From NCBI GenBank assembly GCA_902806105.1, contig CADCVI010000079.1, forward strand, positions 1 through 40,652: a DNA stretch of 40,652 bases. The letters run 5' to 3'. The stretch comes from an uncultured Rubrobacteraceae bacterium. Lineage in GTDB: Bacteria > Actinomycetota > Rubrobacteria > Rubrobacterales > Rubrobacteraceae. The notes below the pieces were generated by a model, which was not told where the DNA came from, searched no databases, and saw only the letters and a list, made by a program, of their open reading frames with translations. A program made the position numbers and the translations under genes. Each line of letters opens with the position of its first letter. The first letter of the stretch is position 1. This document shows, piece by piece, positions 1-7,541 of this stretch.

Positions 1-529
1 TCTTCCCCGGAACCGGGTCCAGCACGTACAGGTCGGTGGGCGCCACGTCGAACTCCTCGAACACCTCGTACACGTACTCCTTGCCGTTCGCGTCCGTAAC
101 CGTGATCTCGTCCCCGTCCTCCAGCGCGTCCAGGTCCCAGAACGCCAGGAACGAGTCGGTGTTCGGGTAGCCGAGGCGATGACCCGCCACGTACACGTTC
201 GCCTCCTCCTCCCACGGGAAGCCCGTCCCCTCCAGGTGTATCGCCGCGTGCTCCTTCAGCGCCGCCTCGTCGTCGCCCTTGGTGGTGGGGATCTCGTCGC
301 CCTGTAGGCGTGCCATCTTGGGGACGGTAAGGCGCAGGGTCTCGTCCTCAGGGGCGTCGACGGCCGGCTGTGCGGGCTCCTCTTTGGGGGCTTCGGCGCT
401 GGGCTCGGGCTCGGGGGGTGCTTCGGGGGCGTTGGCCGAGTCGGGGGCGCCTCCCCCGCCGCCGCACGACGCCACGAAAGCCAGCAGCGCTACCGTAGCG
501 AGCACCAGTATCATCTTCCTTACAACCAC
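1..529 (-). CDS. Sortase (class E-like), lipoprotein form, 3' end cut by window edge
   Basis: Partial gene running off the left end; about 176 codons are visible. The N-terminus has a short basic start, a hydrophobic core (about residues 6-19) and a lipobox VASC with Cys22, then Gly5 and a long Pro/Glu/Ala linker to about residue 65. The folded part begins near ETLRLTVPKM and contains NVYVAGHRLGYPNTDSF, which fits the catalytic His strand of sortases of the SrtE/SrtF kind; the catalytic Cys and Arg would lie beyond the window. Sortases join surface proteins to the wall by transpeptidation. I chose GTG at 529 because GAGGGG sits 8 nt upstream; GTG 538 and ATG 514 are alternatives. Oddity: family members are usually held by a transmembrane helix, whereas this one looks lipid-anchored. 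Family call is by motif only, since half of the domain is missing. Confidence 0.75.
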   Translation of the reverse strand, partial: MVVRKMILVLATVALLAFVASCGGGGGAPDSANAPEAPPEPEPSAEAPKEEPAQPAVDAPEDETLRLTVPKMARLQGDEIPTTKGDDEAALKEHAAIHLEGTGFPWEEEANVYVAGHRLGYPNTDSFLAFWDLDALEDGDEITVTDANGKEYVYEVFEEFDVAPTDLYVLDPVPGK

Positions 530-861
530 GTCCGTCACCCCTCAGCTTCTCTGATATTTCGGGAGAGCGGCCACCATGTAACGGTCCCGGCCACCAGCTT
601 CCATACGGCGCATACTGTAACAAAGTTTTTTCCGAATGCAGCGATTTGTCCCGAAATCTCCCCCGTCAAGCGTGGGCTTCACGGCACGGCCCCCGTCCCG
701 TTCAGGCTCTCCGGTAGGGGTACACGGCGAACATCCAGAAGCCTTGCCGGTTCTGGACGGGGAGGTGGGGCGGCTCCCAGGTTTTCGTCGTGGCCGGTGG
801 GGATCTGGTTGAATTGGGGGCGGTCTGATCCAGCCGTACGAGCGAGAGAACGGAGCAGCAG
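530..861. other. Divergent intergenic region, sortase / ppa
   Basis: 332 bases between the divergent sortase and ppa starts. Long frames across it are on the strands opposite the genes and have poor amino-acid composition, so I see no gene. It must hold both promoters. On the minus strand an AT-rich patch around 600-640 (TTGTTACAGTAT) is a likely promoter area, but no box pair is convincing. Confidence 0.5.
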
Positions 862-1404
862 ATGGCCCATCCCTGGCACGACATCCCCGTGGGGCCTGAT
901 GCCCCCGACGAGTTCAACGTGGTCGTCGAGATCTCCAAGGGCTCCAAGGTGAAGTACGAGATCGACAAGGAGACGGGCCTCCTGCTCGTGGACCGCATCC
1001 TCTACTCCTCCGTCGTCTATCCGGAGAACTACGGCTTCATCCCCCGCACCCTGGCCGACGACGGCGACCCGCTGGACGTCCTGGTCCTGATGCAGGAGCC
1101 CGTCCAGCCCCTGAGCGTCCTGAAGGTCCGCCCCATCGGCCTCCTCCCGATGACCGACGAGGGCGAGGAGGACGAGAACGTCATCTGCATCCACGCCGAC
1201 GATCCGCAGTACGGAGACTACGAAGACGTACAGCAGCTCGTGAAACACCGCCTCCGCGAGATGAGCCGCTTCTTCGCAGACTACAAGAGCCTGGAGGGCA
1301 AGGAGGTCGAGGTCGGGGAGATCTCCGGCCCCGACGAGGCCGTAAAGTCCGTGAAGCGCGCCATGGCCCTCTACGGGGAGAAGTTCCCCCGGAACACCCC
1401 CTGA
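862..1404 (+). CDS. ppa: Inorganic pyrophosphatase, family I
   Basis: 180 aa, the usual size of a bacterial family I soluble pyrophosphatase. It hydrolyses cytosolic PPi to two phosphates, with Mg2+, pulling biosynthetic reactions forward. The metal-binding signature GDPLDVLVL is present at about residues 70-78, preceded by the conserved [14 protein letters not shown] strand with its Glu, Tyr and Arg; further conserved acidic and Lys residues lie in [11 protein letters not shown] and [22 protein letters not shown] at 862 has GGAG 7 nt upstream. It stands alone upstream of a C39-like peptidase gene on the same strand; nothing suggests a functional link. Identity is very secure. Confidence 0.97.
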   Translation: MAHPWHDIPVGPDAPDEFNVVVEISKGSKVKYEIDKETGLLLVDRILYSSVVYPENYGFIPRTLADDGDPLDVLVLMQEPVQPLSVLKVRPIGLLPMTDEGEEDENVICIHADDPQYGDYEDVQQLVKHRLREMSRFFADYKSLEGKEVEVGEISGPDEAVKSVKRAMALYGEKFPRNTP

Positions 1405-1475
1405 CCGGAGGGGAGCCCGGAACGAAGGCAGGGACATATATCGAGCTTCGGACCCACGCCGGCCCGGCGGGCCAC

Positions 1476-2525
1476 GTGCCGAGGGAGGTTTCGGGCGCGT
1501 CGGGTAACGTCCCCCGCGTCGTCTCCTTCGAGTCTCCGGTCCACGACACTTCGTTCCCCTTCGATACCCTGGTCCCCTCCTGGAGCGCGGCGACGCCGCC
1601 CGGAACCTGGATCCGGCTGAGGTTCACCGTACGTTCCGGAGGCCGCTGGAGCCCGCCGCTCGACCTCGGCGCGTGGGCGAGCGGCGCCACGGATATACGG
1701 AGGCGCAGCGCGAGGGCGCAAGACGCGGGCGCGGCGCACGCCTGGACCGTAGATACGGACACCGTGCGCCACGCGAGACCGGGGGTCCGTGCCGACGCCT
1801 ACCGCTACGAGGCCGACCTCGTCTCCGTTGACCCGGCCCTCTCGCCGGTCGTCAGAGAGGTCTCGGTCCTCGTCTCCGACTCCTCCCGCCACGGGGAAAG
1901 CCCGGAGGACCACGAGCCCAACGGGTCGGCGCGCGGCGTGAGCCTGCCCGTCCCCGCCCGCTCCCAGATGGTCTTCCCGGACGGTGGGGAGGCCTGGTGC
2001 AGCCCGGCCTCCCTCTCGATGGTCATGGCGTACTGGGCGAGGGAGACCGGGGATCCCGGCCTCGACCAGCCCGTCCCTGCCGTGGCCGAGGGGGTCTACG
2101 ATCACTCCTACGAGGGGTGGGGCAACTGGCCCTTCAACACGGCCCACGCCGCCGACCTTGGCCTCGAAGCCCGCGTGGGTCGCCTCCGCTCGCTCGACGA
2201 GGCCGAGGGCTGGTTGTCCGAAGGGGTGCCGCTGGTCGCGAGCGTGGCGTGGGACGACGGGAAGCCCGGGCAGGGTCTCCCGGGGGCACCGCTCGCACGG
2301 AGCGACGGGCACCTCCTCGTGATCCGGGGCTTCACCCCCTCCGGCGGCGTGGTGGTCAACGACCCGGCGGCACGCGACGATTGGGGTGTCCCGAGGGTCT
2401 ACCGGCGCGGCGAGTTCTCGCGCGCCTGGCTGCGCAACGACGGCTCTTCCGGCGGCATCGCCTACCTCGTGCATCCGACCGGATGGGCGGCCCCCGGGGC
2501 GCGCGTACCCCGACGAAACCCCTGA
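1476..2525 (+). CDS. C39-family-like cysteine peptidase (Peptidase_C39_2)
   Basis: 349 aa as drawn. Residues 15-135 form a beta-rich region (SFPFDTLVPSWSA, PPGTWIRLRF) typical of the N-terminal half of actinobacterial C39-family proteins. The C-terminal papain-like domain begins near residue 160: catalytic Cys175 in AWCSPASLSMVM, His279 in DGHLLVIRGF and Asp296 in VVVNDPAA form a full triad, so the enzyme should be active. No signal peptide is seen in this version. The start is uncertain: GTG 1476 has only a weak GGCGGG upstream, and the frame is open back into ppa, so a few more N-terminal residues are possible. Substrate unknown; C39_2 proteins are not the bacteriocin-exporter peptidases, and there is no ABC transporter nearby. 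No neighbour indicates a role. Confidence 0.8.
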   Translation: MPREVSGASGNVPRVVSFESPVHDTSFPFDTLVPSWSAATPPGTWIRLRFTVRSGGRWSPPLDLGAWASGATDIRRRSARAQDAGAAHAWTVDTDTVRHARPGVRADAYRYEADLVSVDPALSPVVREVSVLVSDSSRHGESPEDHEPNGSARGVSLPVPARSQMVFPDGGEAWCSPASLSMVMAYWARETGDPGLDQPVPAVAEGVYDHSYEGWGNWPFNTAHAADLGLEARVGRLRSLDEAEGWLSEGVPLVASVAWDDGKPGQGLPGAPLARSDGHLLVIRGFTPSGGVVVNDPAARDDWGVPRVYRRGEFSRAWLRNDGSSGGIAYLVHPTGWAAPGARVPRRNP

Positions 2526-2580
2526 GATCCTCGCGGCATTCATACTTTTTAGCGAGCTTTTAGTTCTGTATAGCCTCTAG

Positions 2581-2586
2581 TACCAT
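2581..2586 (+). promoter_or_regulatory. Candidate -10 box for a leaderless murJ mRNA
   Basis: TACCAT is followed by exactly 6 nt and then the murJ ATG at 2593. There is no purine-rich ribosome site between them. A -10 box ending about 7 nt before the start codon is the usual layout of actinobacterial leaderless transcripts. The -35 region (about 2557-2563) is weak. Confidence 0.5.
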
Positions 2587-2592
2587 CGTCCC

Positions 2593-4173
2593 ATGACAGG
2601 CATCCTGAGGGCCGTGCTCTCGATCTCGGCGGCGACCGTCCTCTCGCGGGTGACGGGGTACGCACGGACGATGGTCCAGGCGGCGGTGCTCGGGACGGCG
2701 ATCGTGGCCGATGCATACGCCTACGCCGTGCTGCTGCCGACGCTCATCTACGAGCTGTTCCTGGGCGGCATCTTGTACTCGATCTTCATCCCTGTCCTGG
2801 TCGACCGCATCACCAGGCACGGCGAGGACGACGCCAGGCGCCTCACGGACGCGCTGTTCACCTTCATCCTGCCCCTGATGGCCCTGGCGACGCTCCTCGG
2901 GATCGTGTTCGCAGAGCCGCTCGTGAGCCTGACCTCGGACTGGGAGGCGGCGCGCGAGGTCTCGCCGGAGCAGGCGCGGGAGACCTCGGAGCTCGCCGTG
3001 TTCTTTTTCAGGATCTTCGCCCTGCAGATGCTGTTCTACGGCGTCACGACCATAGCCACCGGCGTCTTGCAGGCCCACCGCCATTTCTTCCTGCCCACCT
3101 TCACGCCCGTCCTGAACAACCTCATCATCATTGGATCCTTCGGCGGTTTCTGGCTGGTCCGCGAGGCCAACCCGACGGCGGCGCTGTACCTCCTCGCCGG
3201 GGGCGTCTCGTTCGGGGTCGCGATCATGGCCCTGGCGCTCGTCCCGACGATGTTCGCCCTTGGGTACAGGCCCAGGCCCCGGCTCCGTCATCCCGCGCTC
3301 CTGCCGACGGCGAAGCTCGCCGGACCGATGGTGATCCTGGTGGCGGCCTCCGTCGGGTTTCAGCTCTTCGGCGCCTACCTGGCCTCGGGCTACGGGGCGG
3401 TCGCCGAGCTCGGCTACGCTTTCACGATCTTCTCGCTCCCGTACGGGATCTTCGTGGTCGCGATAGCGACGGCGATGATGCCCGAGCTCTCCGAGAAGCA
3501 CTCCCGGGAAGATCACGAGGGCTACCGCGAGACGTTCTCCTCCGGCCTGAGGATGCTGAGCTTCGTCGTCGTCCCGTCCGCTATCGGCATGGCGACGCTG
3601 GCCGGACCCGTGGTCGGCCTGCTCTACGAGCGCGGGGAGTTCGGGCCGCAGGACACCGCGGTCGTCGCCGCGCTGCTCGCGGTCTACGCGACGGGCCTGC
3701 TCGGCTACTCGGCGTACTTCTACCTCGTGCGCGCCTTCTACTCCCGCCAGAACACCGCCACCCCCGCCGCCCTGAACGTCGGCATCTTCTTGCTCTACGC
3801 CGCCCTGGCCTACGGCCTCGCGCGCCTCTACGGGGCGGAGGGCATCGTGCTCGCGCTCTCGGCGGCCTACGCCGTCCTGGCCCTCGCCGCCCTCGCGGCG
3901 ACGCGGCGGGAGATCAAGGGCGTCGAGGGACGCCGCCTCCTCATCTCCCTCGCCAGGATGCTCGTCGCAGGCGCGGCCATGTACGCCGTCGCCCGTGGCG
4001 GGACGGCCCTCCTGGGCACCGGCTCCGGGTCCCTCGACCGCCTCGCCATCATCGCCGTCGTCGGGACCGCATCTCTCGCCGCGTACCTCGCCGTCGCCTA
4101 CGCCCTGAGATCGGAGGAGCTCGGACCGGCCGTGGCGCTCTTCAAGCGCCGCTTCGCCCGCAAGAGGAACTAG
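2593..4173 (+). CDS. murJ: Lipid II flippase MurJ (MviN family)
   Basis: 526 aa polytopic membrane protein of the MOP superfamily, the normal size for the transmembrane core of MurJ (about 14 helices). It moves lipid II from the inner to the outer face of the membrane for peptidoglycan assembly. Family marks include the N-terminal ISAATVLSRVTGYARTMVQA stretch, the FALQMLFYG and FLPTFTPVLNN segments around residues 140-175, and LLYERGEFGPQDT around residue 345, which corresponds to the conserved LLYERG(A/E)F motif. There is no C-terminal pseudokinase extension of the mycobacterial type; the protein ends in a short basic tail. ATG 2593 lacks a Shine-Dalgarno site but has TACCAT 6 nt upstream, suggesting a leaderless message. 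It appears monocistronic. Confidence 0.93.
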   Translation: MTGILRAVLSISAATVLSRVTGYARTMVQAAVLGTAIVADAYAYAVLLPTLIYELFLGGILYSIFIPVLVDRITRHGEDDARRLTDALFTFILPLMALATLLGIVFAEPLVSLTSDWEAAREVSPEQARETSELAVFFFRIFALQMLFYGVTTIATGVLQAHRHFFLPTFTPVLNNLIIIGSFGGFWLVREANPTAALYLLAGGVSFGVAIMALALVPTMFALGYRPRPRLRHPALLPTAKLAGPMVILVAASVGFQLFGAYLASGYGAVAELGYAFTIFSLPYGIFVVAIATAMMPELSEKHSREDHEGYRETFSSGLRMLSFVVVPSAIGMATLAGPVVGLLYERGEFGPQDTAVVAALLAVYATGLLGYSAYFYLVRAFYSRQNTATPAALNVGIFLLYAALAYGLARLYGAEGIVLALSAAYAVLALAALAATRREIKGVEGRRLLISLARMLVAGAAMYAVARGGTALLGTGSGSLDRLAIIAVVGTASLAAYLAVAYALRSEELGPAVALFKRRFARKRN

Positions 4174-4357
4174 CGCACTGAACATTCGTTAGCCGAACTC
4201 AAACCGGAGAAACCAGGGCACCGGCGCGTAACCTCGACAGCGGCTAGGGCCTCCGACGGTCAAGCGCCTCCTCGAGCCTGAGAAGTAATGCGTCCGACTG
4301 GAAGTCTCGCAGAGACGTGTTCGGGAGGGCTAACGGCTTCAGAGGCATCGGAACGAG

Positions 4358-4927
4358 TTAGCGTGGGGGGCGCAACCCGGCCAGAGTGACCGTAACGAGC
4401 CGGCCGACCGCGGCCTCGGACGGCAGACTGCTAGCTGCTGCGAGGGCGTGGAGGCAGTAGCTCGCTAGCTCGTCAGGCGCGACATCGTCCCGGACCTCGC
4501 CGGTTCTTACGGCCTCGGTCAGCAAGTCTCGGACGATGCCCGTGAGGTGCTGCTGCGCCTGGACGGCGTGCTCGTCTCGATGCAGGAGTGCCGCGAGTTC
4601 GGTGGCGTGGCGCTTGTGCTGAATGAGCGCGTAGGCCTTGAGCACCGTTTCGAGCCGTTCGACCGCGTCGCCGTCCCGGTCGCGCAGCTCGGCGAGATGT
4701 GCGAGGTGGCCGGTGACGTGACGCTGGTGCCAGGCGAGCAGGATCGCTTCGACGTCCGGGAAGTACTTGTACAGCGTCGCGCGCCCGATGCCGGTCTTCT
4801 CGGCGATCCGCGACATCGTCACCGACCGCAACCCGTTCTCGGCCACCAGCTCCCAGGTGGTCTCCAGGATCGCGTCGCGCACCGCGCGGCGGTGAGCCTC
4901 AATCGTCTCGCTCCACAGCTTCGGCAC
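4358..4927 (-). CDS. TetR-family transcriptional repressor
   Basis: 189 aa from GTG 4927. Residues about 12-58 are a TetR N-terminal DNA-binding domain: DAILETTWELVAENGLRSVT, then the helix-turn-helix with SRIAEKTGIGRATLYKYFPD. The C-terminal ligand domain (60-189) is all helical and His-rich, of no recognised ligand class. It is divergent from two small membrane protein genes, and the shared 123-bp gap contains an imperfect inverted repeat over a TTGACA box, so it most likely represses both itself and them. The frame is open to 5239, but TATACT lies 6 nt before GTG 4927 with GGGG between, so I place the start there, possibly on a leaderless mRNA. The signal that releases it is unknown. Confidence 0.88.
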   Translation of the reverse strand: MPKLWSETIEAHRRAVRDAILETTWELVAENGLRSVTMSRIAEKTGIGRATLYKYFPDVEAILLAWHQRHVTGHLAHLAELRDRDGDAVERLETVLKAYALIQHKRHATELAALLHRDEHAVQAQQHLTGIVRDLLTEAVRTGEVRDDVAPDELASYCLHALAAASSLPSEAAVGRLVTVTLAGLRPPR

Positions 4928-4933
4928 GACCCC

Positions 4934-4939
4934 AGTATA
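4934..4939 (-). promoter_or_regulatory. -10 box of the tetR gene (leaderless layout)
   Basis: Read on the minus strand, TATACT ends 6 nt before GTG 4927. This matches a strong actinobacterial -10 box with transcription starting at or beside the start codon. The matching -35 area (about 4957-4963) is poor and falls inside the proposed operator. Confidence 0.5.
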
Positions 4940-4955
4940 CGTGACGGCGATATCG

Positions 4956-4987
4956 ATACACACTGTCTTGACATGGACATGTTGTAT
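4956..4987. promoter_or_regulatory. Putative TetR operator (imperfect inverted repeat)
   Basis: Arms at 4956-4967 and 4976-4987 match as an inverted repeat at 9 of 12 positions (ATACACACTGTC against ATACAACATGTC), around an 8-nt centre. Nested inside are a perfect ACATG-GA-CATGT (4971-4982) and TGTC-TT-GACA (4964-4973). The repeat covers the -35 hexamer of the rightward promoter and lies just upstream of the leftward -10, where a TetR dimer would block both. Confidence 0.6.
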
Positions 4988-4996
4988 AAATAGATT
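4968..4996 (+). promoter_or_regulatory. Promoter of the two small membrane protein genes
   Basis: TTGACA (4968-4973, consensus) and TAGATT (4991-4996) with a 17-nt spacer. Transcription would start near 5003, giving a leader of about 48 nt before ATG 5051. The -35 lies inside the putative TetR operator. Confidence 0.6.
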
Positions 4997-5050
4997 GTTG
5001 CCGTCGTTTAGGAAAGCCCCGGCAACCATGCCCGAGGAGAGGAGACCCAC

Positions 5051-5266
5051 ATGGCTGACCCGCCTCCCTATCCCGGCATGCCACGCTGGGTGAAAGTGTT
5101 CGGGATCGTCGTCCTCGTCCTGGTCCTGCTGTTTGTCGCCAGGATGTTCATCGTTGGTGGCGAGCACGGCCCTGGGCGCCACGGACCGTCCGGTAGCGCT
5201 GGAAGCCAGGGGCTGACCTCCGGTGTCATGCAAGACCACTCACCGCCGGAGGGTGGCCGCGGATGA
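5051..5266 (+). CDS. Small single-pass membrane protein, TetR-linked cassette
   Basis: 71 aa. The N-terminus is Pro-rich (MADPPPYPGMPRW), followed by one hydrophobic helix (about residues 16-36, VFGIVVLVLVLLFV) and an outer tail rich in Gly, His and Pro (GGEHGPGRHGPSG). ATG 5051 has a strong GAGGAG site about 6 nt upstream. Its stop overlaps the next start (ATGA at 5263-5266), so the two are translationally coupled. I know the general look of such short TetR-adjacent proteins in actinobacteria but no assigned function. The His/Gly tail could bind a metal, but that is a guess. Confidence 0.75.
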   Translation: MADPPPYPGMPRWVKVFGIVVLVLVLLFVARMFIVGGEHGPGRHGPSGSAGSQGLTSGVMQDHSPPEGGRG

Positions 5267-5787
5267 TCATGGCGCCCCGCCTCCGCAAGTTCGCGCTCGC
5301 CGTGCACATCACGTCCTCGGTCGGCTGGATCGGCGCGGTCGCAGGGTACATAGCTCTCGACGTTGCCGCCGCGATGGGCCAGGATGCTCAGGCTTTGCGC
5401 GCCGCTTACATCGGGATGGAGTTGATCGCCTGGTATGTCATAGTTCCGTTGGCCCTCGCCTCGCTGTCAACCGGGCTTGTCATGTCGCTGGGGACCAAGT
5501 GGGGCTTGTTCCGGCACTATTGGGTCCTGATCTCACTCCTGCTGACCATGCTTGCCACCGTGATCTTGCTGGTGGAGACGCAGACGATAAGCTACCTCGC
5601 AGACGTAGCAGCAGATCCGGCAACGTCCAGTGAAGATCTCCGCGCGCTAGGGAACACGCTGGTCCACTCCGTTGGCGGCACGGTGGTGTTGCTCGTGATC
5701 CTGGTGCTGAACGTGTACAAGCCGCGGGGCATGACCCGGTACGGGTGGCGTAAGCAGGACGAGCAGCGCACGGCGTCGCAACCGTAG
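5263..5787 (+). CDS. Four-helix membrane protein (DUF2269-like)
   Basis: 174 aa integral membrane protein with four hydrophobic helices at about residues 12-32, 47-70, 84-104 and 134-155. The first helix carries HITSSVGWIGAVAGY, like the conserved His/Gly-rich first helix of DUF2269-type proteins. After helix 4 comes a basic Tyr/Arg-rich tail (KPRGMTRYGWRKQDE). Its start overlaps the stop of the 71-aa gene by ATGA; a second ATG at 5269 is possible. Both genes are read from the TetR-controlled promoter at 4968. Function is unknown. Conserved His in helices 1 and 4 could fit a haem or metal ligand, but this is inference only. Confidence 0.7.
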   Translation: MIMAPRLRKFALAVHITSSVGWIGAVAGYIALDVAAAMGQDAQALRAAYIGMELIAWYVIVPLALASLSTGLVMSLGTKWGLFRHYWVLISLLLTMLATVILLVETQTISYLADVAADPATSSEDLRALGNTLVHSVGGTVVLLVILVLNVYKPRGMTRYGWRKQDEQRTASQP

Positions 5788-5966
5788 ATAGAGCGACTGC
5801 TGCTCGCACCGCACGGATCCAATCTCCAGAAGCCCCGCGAGACCAGGAGCAGATGGGAAGCACCTCAAGCAGCGATACGGGTCGAGCGGCTCTTCGCGCG
5901 GCATGTCGGCTGGCGGCGGCTCGTCACCCTCTGGGAAGCCGACCCAATCGAGTACGAAACCAGCCC

Positions 5967-7493
5967 CTACTTGTGGCTCTGGGCCTTCCAGGCGGCGGCC
6001 GAGACGTCCTTTATCAGGGTCTTTCCGGCCTCCACGTCGTCGGGGCCGTGCTTGGAGAAGATAGCGACGACGTAGGGGTGTTCGCCCTCCTGGACGACGC
6101 CGGCGTCGTCGTAGACCTTGTAGAGCCAGCCGGTCTTGTTGGCCGCGTAGATGTCGTCGGGGAGACCGGCCTCCAGCCAGCGGTCCGTGACGTTCTGGTA
6201 CATGAGGTAGAGCATGTCCTCGCAGCTGATCTCGCTCGCCGCGTCGCCCGTCGCGACCCTGGAGAGCATGGTCGCCATGTCCCGCGGGGTGGTCTGGTTG
6301 TCGAGGCCGGTGACGATCGCCCGCTCGCTCGTTACGGGCTGGCGCAGCACGGTGTTGCGGGCCCCGAGGTCCTTCGCCACCTCGTTGACGTGCTCGCGCC
6401 CGCCGACCTTGCGGATGAGGGCGTTCGTCGCCACGTTGTCGCTCTGGGTCATCATCATGTACAGGTAGTCCTCGACGGTGTGTCCGATCCCGGCCTCCTC
6501 CCACTGGAGCCAGCCCGCGCCCGCGGCCCAGTCGGCCTCCTCGGTCTCGAACGAGTCGCTGAGGGCCAGCTCGCCCTCGTCGATCTTGCGGTAGACGGCG
6601 ACCATGACCGGGATCTTCATCACGGAGGCCCCGAAGAAGGGCTCGTCGGCGCGCACGCCGTACCCCAGGCCCCCCTCCGGGTCCAAGACGTAGGCGCCGG
6701 CGATCCCGGCGTGGTCCTTCTCGTACCCCTCGACCGCCCGGCGGATGGGCTCCAACCCCTCGTCGACCCTCTTGCCCTCGTCCCCGTCCACGCCTTCCTT
6801 GACGGGCTCGGGCTTCGAGAAGAAGGCCGGTTCGACCTCGGGGAGCTTGCCCGGCTTCACGGGCTCGATGAGCAGTGCCTCGTCGCCCCCTCTGATAGCC
6901 AGGGTCTCCGGATAAACAGATGCCACGAGATCCTCGGGGACGCCGCCCAGCAGAACGTTCTCGTTCTCCGGGTACTCGGGCTCGTCGGCCCGGATGGACC
7001 TCTCGACCGTCCACTTCCCGTCGTCGCCCCGCTTCGTGAAGAGAATGTACGCCCCCTCCTCGCCCGGACAATCCACGCGCACCGACGCCCAGGACGGATC
7101 CTGTCCGCTCTTGTAGACGCCCTCGATGTTCTCCGGCTTCATGCCCGGGATCTCCGATGCCACCACCCGGTAGGCGGCGGCCTCGGGCGAGGACTCCTTC
7201 AGCTCGGAGACCGGCACCCTGACGGGCTGTACTTTCTCTGGAGGCTGCTCGGGGGAGGCGGAAGCGACCTCCTTCTCACCGGGGCCCGCTACCGCTACCT
7301 GAGAAGGCTCCCCGTCGGGGCGCGGGCCCGAGAGGTAGTCCCCTATTCGCGGGACGCTACCAGGGGAGTACAGGAGGACGAAGGCGGCGCACGCGGTGGC
7401 GGCCAGAATCGCGACGGGCACCCCATAGCGGCTCCACGGGCTACGGCGGCGCTTCATGCTGAACTGCCGGGATCTCCTCAACGTTCCCCCCAT
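5967..7493 (-). CDS. Serine hydrolase, class A beta-lactamase fold (Beta-lactamase2)
   Basis: 508 aa. A signal-anchor helix (about residues 23-43) is followed by a Pro/Glu-rich linker, a small beta domain (about 105-205, with DPSWASVRVD and DDGKWTVERS), then a penicillin-recognising serine hydrolase domain (245-508). All three active-site motifs are present: Ser290-x-x-Lys293 in FGASVMKIP, Ser351-Asp-Asn353 in TQSDNVATN and Lys453-Thr-Gly455 in ANKTGW. I see no clear omega-loop Glu of true class A enzymes, so a wall-related peptidase or muropeptide hydrolase is as likely as a beta-lactamase. It lies 48 nt downstream of a VanW gene on the same strand, probably one operon. The start is uncertain: ATG 7493 or ATG 7457; neither has a well-spaced ribosome site. 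Confidence 0.82.
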   Translation of the reverse strand: MGGTLRRSRQFSMKRRRSPWSRYGVPVAILAATACAAFVLLYSPGSVPRIGDYLSGPRPDGEPSQVAVAGPGEKEVASASPEQPPEKVQPVRVPVSELKESSPEAAAYRVVASEIPGMKPENIEGVYKSGQDPSWASVRVDCPGEEGAYILFTKRGDDGKWTVERSIRADEPEYPENENVLLGGVPEDLVASVYPETLAIRGGDEALLIEPVKPGKLPEVEPAFFSKPEPVKEGVDGDEGKRVDEGLEPIRRAVEGYEKDHAGIAGAYVLDPEGGLGYGVRADEPFFGASVMKIPVMVAVYRKIDEGELALSDSFETEEADWAAGAGWLQWEEAGIGHTVEDYLYMMMTQSDNVATNALIRKVGGREHVNEVAKDLGARNTVLRQPVTSERAIVTGLDNQTTPRDMATMLSRVATGDAASEISCEDMLYLMYQNVTDRWLEAGLPDDIYAANKTGWLYKVYDDAGVVQEGEHPYVVAIFSKHGPDDVEAGKTLIKDVSAAAWKAQSHK

Positions 7494-7541
7494 CCAACGA
7501 GGGGGAGAGGAAATACCTCCCCCTCCCCCTCGGATCTAGTG

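Noticed and set aside
2560..4185. 541-codon minus-strand frame opposite murJ
   Set aside because: Composition is Arg/Gly/Glu/Asp-rich shadow type, whereas the plus strand encodes an unmistakable MurJ.
5788..5966. Minus-strand frame with a protein-like stretch (PREEPLDPYRCLRCF) after the DUF2269-like gene
   Set aside because: It reads as possible gene debris at the edge of the TetR cassette, but it has no start, no ribosome site and no family I can name, so I do not call a pseudogene.
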